A stretch of 45,183 bases of DNA from a virus (IMGVR_UViG_3300049484_000153:1-45183), one strand, 5' to 3'. Numbered from the stretch's first letter, positions 14,336 to 22,836 are shown. Numbers and translations are program-made. The notes: generated from the sequence alone by a model not told the origin.

Positions 14336-16129
14336 ATGCCGCTTCCGACATCTGACCAGCCATGGCCTCCCATCCAGATGCAGCACGCCTTCGACAAGAT
14401 GGCCGAATGGGCTGCGTGGTATTCGGGCGACCCGGGCCGACTTGCTGAGATCTACAATCATCCCACGACAGGACCGTCTGGGAGCCTTCCGTGGTGGAGG
14501 TTCTGGTCACGTGCAAACCAGGGCCGTGACGGTATGTCGCAGCGATCACTTCTTCATGTCCCTGTTGCGAGCGACCTCGCATCACTGAGCGGCGCACTTC
14601 TCTTCGGTGAACCTCCGAAGGTTCGTATTCGCCCAGCACGAGAAGATGACGGCGATGAGGAAACCTCGCCAGGGCAATGCGCTGAGTGTCAATCCCCCGT
14701 TCCAGCCGGTCACGTTGGTCCTCACGTCACGATGGTCAAGGATCCGATGACGGGTCTTTCCAACCCGTCAGGACCGACTCCGCAAATGCCTCTCGCGGAA
14801 ACAAAGCCGAAGCCTCAAACGCCCGAGGACAAGTCGGAGCAACGACTTCTCCAGATCATCGAAGAGGGCGGAGTGTTCGCGCGACTCGTTGAGGCCGCAG
14901 AGTCGTCTGCTGCTATCGGCGGGGTCTACATTTACCCGGTATGGGACAAAGACTTGCGCGACTTCCCGATCATGGCAATCGCGCAGAGCGACATGGCCGT
15001 TCCGGAGTTCAAGCACGGGTTCCTTACAGCAGTGACCTTCCACCGAACGGTCGAGAGTGGTCAAGGCAACCGGGTCCTCCGTCTTCTCGAACGCCATGAG
15101 GTCGAAGGTACCGGCGACTCACGGAAGGCCGTGGTTCTGAGTGCACTCTATGAGGGGACAGAGTCACGTCTCGGAACTCAGACTACAACGGGCGTTGGTG
15201 ACACGTTCTCTACTCCGCCGCCCGCGCGAGTTGAACTGCCGTTCCCAGATCTCGATGTCGAGTACATCCCAAATATCCGGCCGAACCGCCTATGGCGCGC
15301 CGAGTACCTCGGGGTCCCGGACATCCAAGGTAGCGAGAGTCTTCTGGACGCGTTGGATGAGGTCTACGCCTCGTGGATGCGTGACATCCGTCTTGCGAAG
15401 GCGCGCATCCTTGTTCCCCGCGAGTATCTTCGCCCGGACGTGGACAACGACAATCAACCGGTCTTTGACCTCGATCAAGAGATCTATGTCGGGATGGACA
15501 TGGAACCCGGGATGACCCAGGACTCTAGGTCGATGCTCGCGCATCAGTTCAACATCCGCTACATGGAGCATCGCGAGACAAGTCGCGAGATCATGGACCG
15601 GATTGTCTCCAACGCTGGTTATTCACCGGCTTCACTCGGTCACTCGAGCGACAGTCAAGCCAGAGCGACGGGTACCGCTCTTCGAGTCAGCGAGCACAAG
15701 ACGCTTCTCACACTGCGACGTAAGGGGTCATTGTGGAAGCACGCCGTCGCTAATACGCTCTATCGCATGATGCTCATTGACAAAGAGATCTTCGAGAGCG
15801 GCGTTGAGGCGATCCGTCCTACAGTCGACATCTCAGACTCGATCATTGACAACCCGCTTGAGCTTGCTCAAACGGCTCTCGCGCTCAACACCGCAATGGC
15901 TGCGAGCATCGAGTCGCGTGTCCGCATTGTCAATCCCGACTGGAGCGAGTCTGAGGTTGATGCTGAGGTCCTTCGGATCAAGGATGAAGACGCCGCTTCC
16001 AAGCCGCCTCCAACTGTTGGTGGTTTCGGCGCAGGTGATGCCGCAACAACGAGTCAGAAGCCTATCGTCAAACCCTCTGCCGGCGGCCCACACGGAACGC
16101 CTCCGCCGCAGATCAAGAAGCCGTCGTAG
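14336..16129 (+). CDS. Portal protein
   Basis: A 597-residue portal. The order portal-scaffold-capsid, the length, the helical clip/stem region (about 340-470) and the acidic-mixed C-terminus support the call; the style is closest to SPP1-type portals. It forms the dodecameric ring through which terminase pumps DNA and to which connectors attach. An odd segment, residues 103-168, is Pro-rich and low in complexity and contains C115-x2-C118 with H126 and H130, a potential zinc knuckle inserted into the N-terminal wing. The C-terminal 50 residues are Pro/Gly-rich. The start is 10 bases after the preceding stop, with weak GAGG spacing. Confidence 0.85.
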   Translation: MPLPTSDQPWPPIQMQHAFDKMAEWAAWYSGDPGRLAEIYNHPTTGPSGSLPWWRFWSRANQGRDGMSQRSLLHVPVASDLASLSGALLFGEPPKVRIRPAREDDGDEETSPGQCAECQSPVPAGHVGPHVTMVKDPMTGLSNPSGPTPQMPLAETKPKPQTPEDKSEQRLLQIIEEGGVFARLVEAAESSAAIGGVYIYPVWDKDLRDFPIMAIAQSDMAVPEFKHGFLTAVTFHRTVESGQGNRVLRLLERHEVEGTGDSRKAVVLSALYEGTESRLGTQTTTGVGDTFSTPPPARVELPFPDLDVEYIPNIRPNRLWRAEYLGVPDIQGSESLLDALDEVYASWMRDIRLAKARILVPREYLRPDVDNDNQPVFDLDQEIYVGMDMEPGMTQDSRSMLAHQFNIRYMEHRETSREIMDRIVSNAGYSPASLGHSSDSQARATGTALRVSEHKTLLTLRRKGSLWKHAVANTLYRMMLIDKEIFESGVEAIRPTVDISDSIIDNPLELAQTALALNTAMAASIESRVRIVNPDWSESEVDAEVLRIKDEDAASKPPPTVGGFGAGDAATTSQKPIVKPSAGGPHGTPPPQIKKPS

Positions 16130-16201
16130 TCGACAAGTCCCGGCATATAGGTTACCTTTCCTTTCACACCACGGCAGTGGTCACCCCTGTGAAGGAGAGA
16201 G

Positions 16202-16846
16202 ATGCCGGAGATTGCACCGCCTGTTGACAGTGGCGCAGGCACGGGAACACCACCCGCGGGCGATCAGCCCAAGCCGCCGGAGGCTCCTAAGAAGCTGGAG
16301 TTCACGCAAGAGGAGTTCGACCGCATCATCGCGGACCGTGCTCGACGGGCAGTCCCCGCCGATTACGAAGAGCTCAAGGCGCTGAAGGCCAAGCAGGACG
16401 AGGCAGCCGAAGCCGAAAAGACCGAACTCCAACGGGAGAAGGATGCCAGGAAGGAAGCCGAAAAGGCCTCCAAGGCTCGCGAGGCTCAGGCCAATGCGAA
16501 GTTGATCCGGGCAGAGATCCTCACGGAGGCCGCGGCTCAGAACGCCAGCGACACCGACATCGTGGTCGCGCTCCTTTCGGGGAACGCAGACATCACAGTC
16601 GATGACGAGGGGAACGTCCAGGGAGCCAAGGCAGCGGTCAAGGATCTGCTCAAGAGCAAGCCCATCCTCGTGAAGGGCGCACCGCCCTCTTCAGGTGGCG
16701 AGTTCGGAGGCAATGATCCGAAGACTCGGAACGCCAGGGTCGCGGAACTCGAAGCTCGGATGAACGATCCGAAGCTCTCAATGAGTGAACGACAGGCAGC
16801 AGGACGTGAAGCTCGATCTCTCAAGGTCGGGTCCATCATCGCCTAG
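16202..16846 (+). CDS. Capsid scaffolding protein
   Basis: A 214-residue protein between portal and capsid genes, as expected for scaffold. The N-terminus is Pro/Gly-rich; residues about 55-115 form a strongly charged coiled coil (Glu/Lys/Ala); the C-terminus has the basic amphipathic helix typical of capsid-binding scaffold tails. It resembles the GP20/DUF4355 scaffold style. It guides prohead assembly and then leaves. GAAGGAG lies 5 bases before the ATG. Confidence 0.82.
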   Translation: MPEIAPPVDSGAGTGTPPAGDQPKPPEAPKKLEFTQEEFDRIIADRARRAVPADYEELKALKAKQDEAAEAEKTELQREKDARKEAEKASKAREAQANAKLIRAEILTEAAAQNASDTDIVVALLSGNADITVDDEGNVQGAKAAVKDLLKSKPILVKGAPPSSGGEFGGNDPKTRNARVAELEARMNDPKLSMSERQAAGREARSLKVGSIIA

Positions 16847-16880
16847 CCCATAACGGGCAGGCAACAACACAAGGAGTAGC

Positions 16881-17867
16881 ATGCCCGGCATCGTTGGCAT
16901 GGGGACGACTTTCAATCTCCCCAACTTCGTGGGGGATCTTTTCTCGATCTCTCCCGAGGACACCCCGCTTCTGTCCGCAATCGGCGGACTGACCGGCGGT
17001 CGACCCGCTGTCGACAAGACCTTCGAATGGGAGTTCTACGATCTTCGCGATGCTGACGCCGCACGTCAGCGCGTGGAAGGTGCGGACGCTCCTGTCGCTG
17101 CGGAACGAGTCCGCGGCAACGCTTCCAACGTGGTGGAAGTCCACCAGGAAGCGGTCGAGATGTCGTACACCAAGCTCGCCGTCTCCGCTCGCGGTGGATA
17201 CTCCACCACGGCACGTGGTACCTCCGCCGTTTCTGACGAGTTCGCCTGGCAGACGGACATCGCGCTGAAGCAGATCGCTCGAGACATCGAGCTTGGCTTC
17301 ATCACCGGCACCTACGCCAAGCCCGCTGACAACTCAGCACCCCGTAAGACACGTGGGTTGCTGCAGGCGATCACGACCAACGTCCGCGACATGACGAGCT
17401 CCGTTCCTGATGTCGAGGATATCAACGACATCTTCCAGCTCGCCTACGAGAATGGCGGGATCTTGGAGGGTGAGACCCGAACCCTGATCTGCGGTCCGGC
17501 AATGAAGCGGCATCTCACGAAGCTCTTCATCCGCGACGTCGGCCAGGGCTTCTACCAGCAGTCACGAAGTGTCGGCGGAGTGAGTCTGGCCACCATCGAG
17601 ACGGACTTCGGGACGGCCTCGATCATGGTGGACCGGTACATGCCGGCTGGCATCGTCGTCGCTGCTTCGCTTGAGGAACTCGCTCCTCGGATCCTCGAGA
17701 TCCCGGGTAAGGGCTTCCTGTTCGTTGAGCCGCTCGCGAAGACCGGCGCCTCGGATCGCAGCCAGATCTACGGAGAGATCGGGCTCGAGTACGGGAATGA
17801 GCTGAAGCACGCCAAGCTCATCAACGCCACGACTCCGTACGACACCGTCGGGATCTACGGGTCCTAA
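16881..17867 (+). CDS. Major capsid protein (SU10/DUF5309-like)
   Basis: A 328-residue capsid protein. The opening (N-terminal FVGDLFSISPEDTPLLSAIGG) and FEWEFYDLRDAD match the DUF5309/SU10 type of HK97-fold capsid. Later segments fit the P-domain and A-domain: the long helix FAWQTDIALKQIARDIELGF, then TLICGPAMKRHL and GFLFVEPLAKTG. There is no protease gene or delta domain in front, so the prohead probably depends on the separate scaffold gene. Good AAGGAG site before the ATG. High G+C third positions suggest strong codon optimisation for expression. Confidence 0.9.
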   Translation: MPGIVGMGTTFNLPNFVGDLFSISPEDTPLLSAIGGLTGGRPAVDKTFEWEFYDLRDADAARQRVEGADAPVAAERVRGNASNVVEVHQEAVEMSYTKLAVSARGGYSTTARGTSAVSDEFAWQTDIALKQIARDIELGFITGTYAKPADNSAPRKTRGLLQAITTNVRDMTSSVPDVEDINDIFQLAYENGGILEGETRTLICGPAMKRHLTKLFIRDVGQGFYQQSRSVGGVSLATIETDFGTASIMVDRYMPAGIVVAASLEELAPRILEIPGKGFLFVEPLAKTGASDRSQIYGEIGLEYGNELKHAKLINATTPYDTVGIYGS

Positions 17868-17870
17868 CCG

Positions 17871-18308
17871 ATGGCCGTCACGAAGTTCCTCGCGCGTGAC
17901 CTGACAATCGAAGTTGACGCGGCCGGAAGCGGCGGCGGTTTCGTCGAGATCAAGGGTCTCAACAGCATCACGCACGCTCCTACCTCCACCGACGCGGAGA
18001 CCTCCGACTTCAACTCGGGTGGGCGGAGCGAGCACCTCAAGGCCGAGCGCGGCGACTCGTGGACGTGCGCGGGCTTCACGCTCGAGGACGTTGTCACGGG
18101 CGACCGTGATCCGGGTCAGGCTAGGGTCGAGGCCATCTCGCAGCTCGTGGGACCGGAAGCGCTTACCCGCTTCCGCATCACGAGCCCGGGCGGCAACACG
18201 ATCATCTTCTTCGGCACCGCCGAAGTCACGCTTTCGGGCGGCGGCACCAACGACGCAAGTCAGTGGCAGGCAGTCGTTCGGGCATCCGGGTCGATCACCT
18301 TCAACTGA
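17871..18308 (+). CDS. Major tail tube protein-like
   Basis: A 145-residue beta-rich protein with the tail-tube pattern: an early strand LTIEVDAAG, FVEIKGLNSITHAP, TSDFNSGGRSEHLKAE, and a long FRITSPGGNTIIFFGTAEVTL hairpin near the end. It is the size of lambda gpV-type or TP901-type tube subunits. It is only 3 bases downstream of the capsid gene and is followed by a terminator, so it is expressed in the high-level structural block. This is an unusual place, before the connectors; a capsid decoration protein is the main alternative. Confidence 0.68.
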   Translation: MAVTKFLARDLTIEVDAAGSGGGFVEIKGLNSITHAPTSTDAETSDFNSGGRSEHLKAERGDSWTCAGFTLEDVVTGDRDPGQARVEAISQLVGPEALTRFRITSPGGNTIIFFGTAEVTLSGGGTNDASQWQAVVRASGSITFN

Positions 18309-18322
18309 TCGCACCCAGACAT

Positions 18323-18364
18323 CTCCGGCCTCGTCCTCTGAAAAGGGCGGGGCCGGAGTTTTGT
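18323..18364 (+). terminator. Rho-independent terminator after the capsid/tail-tube genes
   Basis: CTCCGGCC (18323-18330) pairs perfectly with GGCCGGAG (18351-18358); the inner loop is also partly paired, and TTTTGTT follows. It would set apart the highly expressed capsid and tube mRNA. Confidence 0.88.
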
Positions 18365-18403
18365 TATATAGTTCGGGCATTGACCATCCACTGAGGTCTT
18401 CAA

Positions 18404-18775
18404 ATGGCAAACGACTATGATACGACGGCGCGAAATGTAGGCGTCGATGCAATCGCCGCTCTCGGTACACGATGGGCCCTTCATACGGGTGATCCGGGCG
18501 CAGCTAACACCGCATCGAACGAGGTTACGGGTGGGTCACCCGCATATGCTCGTAAGGCCGTTGCCTGGAATGCTGCTTCTGGCGGGATTGCGACGCAGAA
18601 CGGCGACGTTGTCATCGATGTTCCTGGTTCAACGACTGTCTCGTGGGTCAGTCTCTGGAATACTGCGGGCACAGTCCGATATCTGAAGAAGGATGTCACG
18701 GACGAAGTCTTCGGCGCACAGGGTACCTACACGATCAAAGGTACAACGACGACTCTCGATCTCAACGACGCATAA
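18404..18775 (+). CDS. Phage surface/tail fibre-like protein
   Basis: A 123-residue protein containing LHTGDPG...NEVTGGSPAYARKAVAW and a later V-S-W-V-S-L strand. This pattern is frequent in small virion proteins of actinobacteriophages annotated as minor tail or fibre proteins. Predicted all-beta. It begins the three-gene surface block after the terminator and may sit on capsid or tail. Host adsorption is possible. Confidence 0.6.
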   Translation: MANDYDTTARNVGVDAIAALGTRWALHTGDPGAANTASNEVTGGSPAYARKAVAWNAASGGIATQNGDVVIDVPGSTTVSWVSLWNTAGTVRYLKKDVTDEVFGAQGTYTIKGTTTTLDLNDA

Positions 18776-18778
18776 CCC

Positions 18779-19420
18779 ATGACTAAGGCCGATGGAACGG
18801 CAACAGCGACAGGTGGCGATCTCATCGCCACCTATGCTGTTAGCTCAAAAGAACATCAGGTCACCATGGAGGCCGGCATTGACGGCCACATCTATGGTTC
18901 AAAGGACCTGTACATGTACTCCATCGCGGAGCAGGTCCATGTCGCGGCAGCCTCCACCATCCACTTCGACATCTTCAACGCTGATGCGGCGCTACTGGTT
19001 CGAGTCCTGTCCATCAGGCAGCGCCCGTCCATCACCACGGCCGTCACGGGCGTGGCGTTCAACTGGACGTTCCAGCGGACCTCGGCCGTCGGCACGGGTG
19101 GTACGGCGCAGACAGCAGTCCTTGTCAACACAACGACGGCGCTCGATGCGGATATCACGTGTCGGTCAAAGCCCACCGGGGGTGCTACGCCCGGGACTGC
19201 TATCCGCTCTTACGCTGTTCACTCAGAAGAGACAAATGTCGGCGTTGTCGCTATCGCCTCCCAGGGTGGATTGGAACTCGTCCCCGGTGCGCTTGTCCTA
19301 CCTCAATACTATGGTGCGCGTGGCATCTTATTGTCACAGAACCAAGGTCTCTCGGTCACACAGACGACCAACAGTGCCGCCGGCAACACGGGCTGGGACA
19401 TTCTCTTTACGGTCGAGTAG
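18779..19420 (+). CDS. Probable virion beta-sandwich protein
   Basis: A 213-residue Thr/Ala/Val-rich protein with long alternating beta strands and few charged residues, typical of exposed virion domains. It starts three bases after its neighbour and precedes the GGGV-repeat protein. No catalytic motif is visible. It may be a capsid decoration protein or fibre subunit. Confidence 0.55.
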   Translation: MTKADGTATATGGDLIATYAVSSKEHQVTMEAGIDGHIYGSKDLYMYSIAEQVHVAAASTIHFDIFNADAALLVRVLSIRQRPSITTAVTGVAFNWTFQRTSAVGTGGTAQTAVLVNTTTALDADITCRSKPTGGATPGTAIRSYAVHSEETNVGVVAIASQGGLELVPGALVLPQYYGARGILLSQNQGLSVTQTTNSAAGNTGWDILFTVE

Positions 19421-19438
19421 GCCCGCTGGGGTAGCCCG

Positions 19439-20689
19439 GTGATCATTCTTCTTCTCTCAGCGACTGCGTATACCAAGTCGGTTGTCGCCGTTGGTGGCGG
19501 TGTCCTTGCAGCGACCAACAAGACAAACCGCAACGCAGCGGTAACATTCACCGGCGGCGGTGTCATTACTGTTGATGGCATTGCAGATGTTCCTCCTGAA
19601 GAACATTTGGCTGACTTCGCCGTCACTGGTGGTGGTGTTGTCACTACATCATCAACAGCAAATCGGGCATCGTCACAGGTTCTCGTTGGTGGTGGGGTTG
19701 CGACTACTACAGGCACAAAGAGTGGGATCTCTAATCAAGGTCTCACTGGTGGCGGCGTACTCGGCATAACTTTAGCGTCATCACGTTCTGCCTCCCATTC
19801 AGGTACTGGCGGAGGTTCACTCTCTGAAGTTCACGCAACGACACGATCATCATCTCAGGCGGTTGTTGGTGGTGGTGTTGCAACGGAAATCCATGTTGCA
19901 TCGAGAGTTTCCTCTCAGGTATTCGCTGGTGGAGGAGTATCGAGCGTTGCAACAACGACAACACGTTCTCGGTCTGGTGTATTCACCGGCGGAGGTGTTA
20001 CTGCTCCAGTCCTAGCGACAACCCGTTTCACAGACGTTATAGACACCGGCGGTGGTGTCCTTACTAAGAGTTCGGTTGCTTCAAGATCCTCCAATCCTGC
20101 TCTAACAGGTGGAGGAGTCACAACACCGGCTATCACATCATCTCGTTCACGATCTGTGGTTGACACGGGTGGCGGTGTTGAAACCACGGCATCTTTGAAG
20201 AATGGGCTTCTATCGACATCATTGACAGGTGGCGGCATTGTATTTGTCGACATCTTCTATCCATCGAATAACATCGATGCTAGTGTCACTGCGACAGGTG
20301 GCGGGTCCTTCACGATTACAGGTTTGGCTGGTCGGAGTTCATCTATTGACTTAGTCGGATCTGGTTCTGGCGTCATCGAATACGGTGTTGGGCACACAAG
20401 TTCAGTGACAGGGTCAGCGGGTGGCGGCCCAACGGTTATCTGGGAAGCGGCTCACTTCGCGATGATGACTGGTACTGGTGCCGGTCTAGTGACGGTACAT
20501 GGGTTTGGGCCGCCTCATACACTTGATCCATTTGCCTCTTCAATCTTTGATACACTCGATCCGTTTACTAGTGGCGCTTCAACACTTGACCCGTTTGATC
20601 GGGGACCGTCAACTTTGTCTCCATTTGAAGTAGGACCTGGAACGCTCTCTCCATTTGAGCAACGGCGCGTACAATCCATTCATGACTGA
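19439..20689 (+). CDS. GGGV-repeat protein, probable fibre or surface adhesin
   Basis: A 416-residue protein almost wholly made of repeats. It has a hydrophobic N-terminus (IILLLSATAY), then 17 units, mostly exactly 20 residues, each with GGG(V) followed by Thr/Val strands and an S-R-S/S-S turn (GGG at residues 19, 39, 64, then every 20 to 264, and 287, 307, 328, 347; the last units read GSGSG, GGGP and GAG). The C-terminus has five 10-11-residue units starting TLDPF or TLSPF (from residue 361). Such regularity suggests a beta-solenoid or a trimeric fibre. Synonymous codons differ between units, so the repeat is old and held at protein level. It overlaps the connector gene by 8 bases. GTG start. 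Confidence 0.75.
   Translation: MIILLLSATAYTKSVVAVGGGVLAATNKTNRNAAVTFTGGGVITVDGIADVPPEEHLADFAVTGGGVVTTSSTANRASSQVLVGGGVATTTGTKSGISNQGLTGGGVLGITLASSRSASHSGTGGGSLSEVHATTRSSSQAVVGGGVATEIHVASRVSSQVFAGGGVSSVATTTTRSRSGVFTGGGVTAPVLATTRFTDVIDTGGGVLTKSSVASRSSNPALTGGGVTTPAITSSRSRSVVDTGGGVETTASLKNGLLSTSLTGGGIVFVDIFYPSNNIDASVTATGGGSFTITGLAGRSSSIDLVGSGSGVIEYGVGHTSSVTGSAGGGPTVIWEAAHFAMMTGTGAGLVTVHGFGPPHTLDPFASSIFDTLDPFTSGASTLDPFDRGPSTLSPFEVGPGTLSPFEQRRVQSIHD
19493..20518 (+). repeat. Coding tandem repeat, about 60-bp period, 17 units
   Basis: Each unit begins with three Gly codons and Val and is 60 bases long, except units 2 (75), 13 (69), 15 (63) and 16 (57). Gly codons vary freely (GGT, GGC, GGA, GGG), so the DNA repeat is much less perfect than the protein repeat. 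Confidence 0.85.
20519..20656 (+). repeat. TLDPF coding repeat, five units of about 30 bp
   Basis: At the end of the GGGV-repeat protein, T-L-D/S-P-F occurs at residues 361, 372, 382, 392 and 402. Between them lie short Gly/Ser linkers. The motif may be a docking peptide for another virion protein. Confidence 0.8.
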
Positions 20690-21083
20690 CACTTTCGCAT
20701 CACCACTCGATCTCTTCTATAGGCTGAGTTCTGGGTACACGTTGCCGTCTGATGCGGAAGCGGATATCTTGCTTGCGAAAGCTTCAGAACTCATTGACTA
20801 CGCCACGATGGGCCGCGCACAACTTGCGTGGACCGATGCGGGTGCACCAGGGTCTGGTGAAGACCCTGACCCAATCCGCGTCGCAATCGCAAAGGCTACA
20901 TGCGATCAGGTCGAGTTCTGGCTTGAGGCGGGCGAGGAACACGATGTCCTTGGGCTTCCAAAGGGATCATCGCTTCAGGGCGGACGTGTTCAGATCCAAC
21001 GTATGCCTGGTCAACTCGGACAACGGGCCAAGAGAACACTCATCCAGGCTGGACTTCTCTGGGCCGGAGCGCGATCCGTATGA
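20682..21083 (+). CDS. Head-tail connector (adaptor, gp6/gp15-like)
   Basis: A 133-residue mainly helical protein: SDAEADILLAKASELIDYATMG, then a helix AIAKATCDQVEFWLEAG and a short end region. This is the signature of the adaptor ring that binds the portal in HK97 and SPP1. I start at the ATG at 20682, which overlaps the end of the repeat gene, rather than at 20655. It is followed by the usual stopper, gp10-like and terminator genes. Confidence 0.72.
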   Translation: MTDTFASPLDLFYRLSSGYTLPSDAEADILLAKASELIDYATMGRAQLAWTDAGAPGSGEDPDPIRVAIAKATCDQVEFWLEAGEEHDVLGLPKGSSLQGGRVQIQRMPGQLGQRAKRTLIQAGLLWAGARSV

Positions 21084-21442
21084 GAGTCCCGAAGGAACTC
21101 CTTCGGATGGAGATCACGTTGAGCGATTACCAGGGTGCTGGTGCTCGCGGCGCGATCTACGGGACTCCGCGGGTAGTTCGATCTCAGATCCAACCTACAT
21201 CTCGAGTGTGGGTCGAACGTGACAACACCGGCGTGACTCAGGATATCGATGCGCTCGCCGTCATCCGTCCTGAGGATGGGCCTGTTGAGGTTGAGACCAT
21301 CGTTGAATACGGCGATGTCAAGTGGCGCGTGATCCGGGCTTACGCGATGCCAGACACGCGGAGACCTTCACACTGGGAACTAGCGCTGACGCGCTACGCA
21401 AACCCGGCTTCTGGGCCGGGGAGTGGATCTGGTGCGCTCTGA
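21080..21442 (+). CDS. Head-tail stopper-like protein
   Basis: A 120-residue beta-rich protein in the position of the SPP1 gp16/HK97 gp7-type stopper, coupled by ATGA. Segments such as SRVWVERDN, DALAVIRPEDG and WRVIRAYAM fit a small beta-barrel. It would close the connector after packaging. The call rests mainly on position and size. Confidence 0.62.
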   Translation: MRVPKELLRMEITLSDYQGAGARGAIYGTPRVVRSQIQPTSRVWVERDNTGVTQDIDALAVIRPEDGPVEVETIVEYGDVKWRVIRAYAMPDTRRPSHWELALTRYANPASGPGSGSGAL

Positions 21443-21798
21443 TGAAGATGTTCTTCTGGAAGGGTGGCCTCGTTGGCGCGATTGTCGAGTCCTCAGGACG
21501 CGAGAGCGTTCAGGCTGCCGCTGAGCGGGTACTCGCCCGTGCAAATGAGCATGTTCCCTACCGGAGCGGCGCGCTCGAGTCCACGGGTAAGGTGAGCACT
21601 GACGGACTCGAAGCTGCGATCTCTTATGACACGGTCTATGCAGCGCGCCTTCATCAACACCCTGAGTACAACTTCCAGGGGAAGGGCCGTGGTCGTTGGC
21701 TTGTCGAGGCCATTGAGATGGACCGCGCGAATATCCTTGAGTCCATGGCCGGTCCATACCGCAATGCGCTTGGTCAGTTCGCAGTGAGGCCTCACTAA
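21442..21798 (+). CDS. HK97 gp10-like tail completion protein
   Basis: A 118-residue protein from TGATG. It contains the gp10-family pattern: helix ESVQAAAERVLARANEHVPYRSGALESTGKV, then YDTVYAARLHQHPEYNF and WLVEAIEMDRANIL. Family members join the tail terminator region to the connector. Its stop overlaps the next start (TAATG). Confidence 0.75.
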   Translation: MKMFFWKGGLVGAIVESSGRESVQAAAERVLARANEHVPYRSGALESTGKVSTDGLEAAISYDTVYAARLHQHPEYNFQGKGRGRWLVEAIEMDRANILESMAGPYRNALGQFAVRPH

Positions 21799-22214
21799 TG
21801 TACATCGCTGATCAGATCGCTGCGTACCTCGGGTCAGCTGTCATGGGCCTTGCATATAGTGAGGCATCGAATGAAGGCAACGTGTTCGTTGACTTCTTCC
21901 CGAGTGAACCTGATCGCGCAGTCGTTGTCTTCACTGCTCCCGGTCCCGAAGCGAGCTCTAAACTTCCATATGATCCATCGCACTTTCAAGTCGCTATCCG
22001 CAGCGAGGCTGGCGGTGTATGGGCGACCATGATGTGGAACAGGATCTATACAGCGCTCCATTCGCTTCGGTATGAGACACTTCCTGGTGGGACGTTTCTT
22101 GTCTACGCGCTCGCCATGCATTCGTCTCCGTTCCGTTTGGATGATGACATGAACGGTCGACCGCGATATACTGTCGACTTCAGAACAGAAGTCCTAACAG
22201 AGGAGAGACCTTGA
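21798..22214 (+). CDS. Tail terminator protein
   Basis: A 138-residue protein in the standard place for the tail terminator (gpU-like), after the gp10-like gene and before the chaperone. The alternating pattern VFVDFFPSEPDRAVVVF and YTVDFRTEVLTE fits the alpha/beta terminator fold. It would cap the tail tube and define tail length with the tape measure. Confidence 0.7.
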   Translation: MYIADQIAAYLGSAVMGLAYSEASNEGNVFVDFFPSEPDRAVVVFTAPGPEASSKLPYDPSHFQVAIRSEAGGVWATMMWNRIYTALHSLRYETLPGGTFLVYALAMHSSPFRLDDDMNGRPRYTVDFRTEVLTEERP

Positions 22215-22579
22215 CACGAGTAGTCGACTTCGATGCTTTCCGCGCTGAGCAGAAGGCTGATCCCATCACGTTGAAGGTTGGTGGGAACACGTATCAACTC
22301 CCGGCGGCTATCCCCGCATCGCTCGCACTCGACATCATCCGGAAGAACGGTGATGACGCGACTGCGGAACTGGACCCCGCAACGTTGATCACGATGGGTA
22401 ATGCGATCTTCGGCGGTGACGAGACATTCACAAAGATCTTGGACGAGAACAAGATCACGATGGATGAGCTTCCCAAGCTCTTCGAGATGGTCTTCGCTGA
22501 GTACAACGGTGCATCAGAAGACCCAAACCCGGAGAGCCCTCCCGACTCGACCCCAGCGGAGACGGCTACTTCTCTCTGA
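22211..22579 (+). CDS. Tail assembly chaperone, short product (gpG-like)
   Basis: A 122-residue zero-frame product starting at a TTG that overlaps the previous stop, with GAGGAGAG upstream. The sequence LKVGGNTYQLPAAIPASLALDI is typical of these chaperones. It ends just after the slippery site, in an acidic Pro-rich tail. It binds the tape measure protein and prevents aggregation before tube polymerisation. Confidence 0.85.
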   Translation: MTRVVDFDAFRAEQKADPITLKVGGNTYQLPAAIPASLALDIIRKNGDDATAELDPATLITMGNAIFGGDETFTKILDENKITMDELPKLFEMVFAEYNGASEDPNPESPPDSTPAETATSL

Positions 22580-22836
22580 TCGGGGATTGGGCGCTCATCG
22601 AGGCAGACTTCCTTCGCGAGTATGGCATTGACATGTCAACCGCCGTTGAGACCATGACGTGGCGTCGTCTTCTTGTCCTCGTGAAAGGCCTGTCACCCAA
22701 CTCAGCGACATATGCGGCGATGAACTCACGTGTCGAGTTTGGGTCTCACGGAGAGCGTGTCAATACGGTGACAACTCCTAAGGCTGCGCAGGATGCGTTC
22801 GTCGCCGCCTTCGGACACATGAAGCCAAAGACGTAA
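22211..22836 (+). CDS. Tail assembly chaperone, -1 frameshift product (gpGT-like)
   Basis: Ribosomes that slip back one base at CCCAAAC (22522-22528) continue in the other frame to 22836, giving about 208 residues. The downstream part reads GDGYFSLIGDWALIEADFLR and then a helical segment ending GHMKPKT, the classical T-domain pattern found at the same place in many siphoviruses. The ATG at 22633 is probably not used as an independent start. Confidence 0.88.
22522..22528 (+). promoter_or_regulatory. -1 ribosomal frameshift site CCCAAAC
   Basis: In the zero frame the heptamer reads C CCA AAC, the exact X-XXY-YYZ form. It lies 49 bases before the zero-frame stop and is placed correctly to fuse the two halves of the tail assembly chaperone. 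Confidence 0.88.

Noticed and set aside
19493-20518. CRISPR-like or other noncoding tandem repeat
   Set aside because: The repeat has no spacers and keeps a perfect protein period within an open frame. It is a coding repeat.
22633-22836. Independent small gene at the end of the tail chaperone
   Set aside because: The conserved frame continues upstream of this ATG and begins at the slippery site. It is the frameshift extension.
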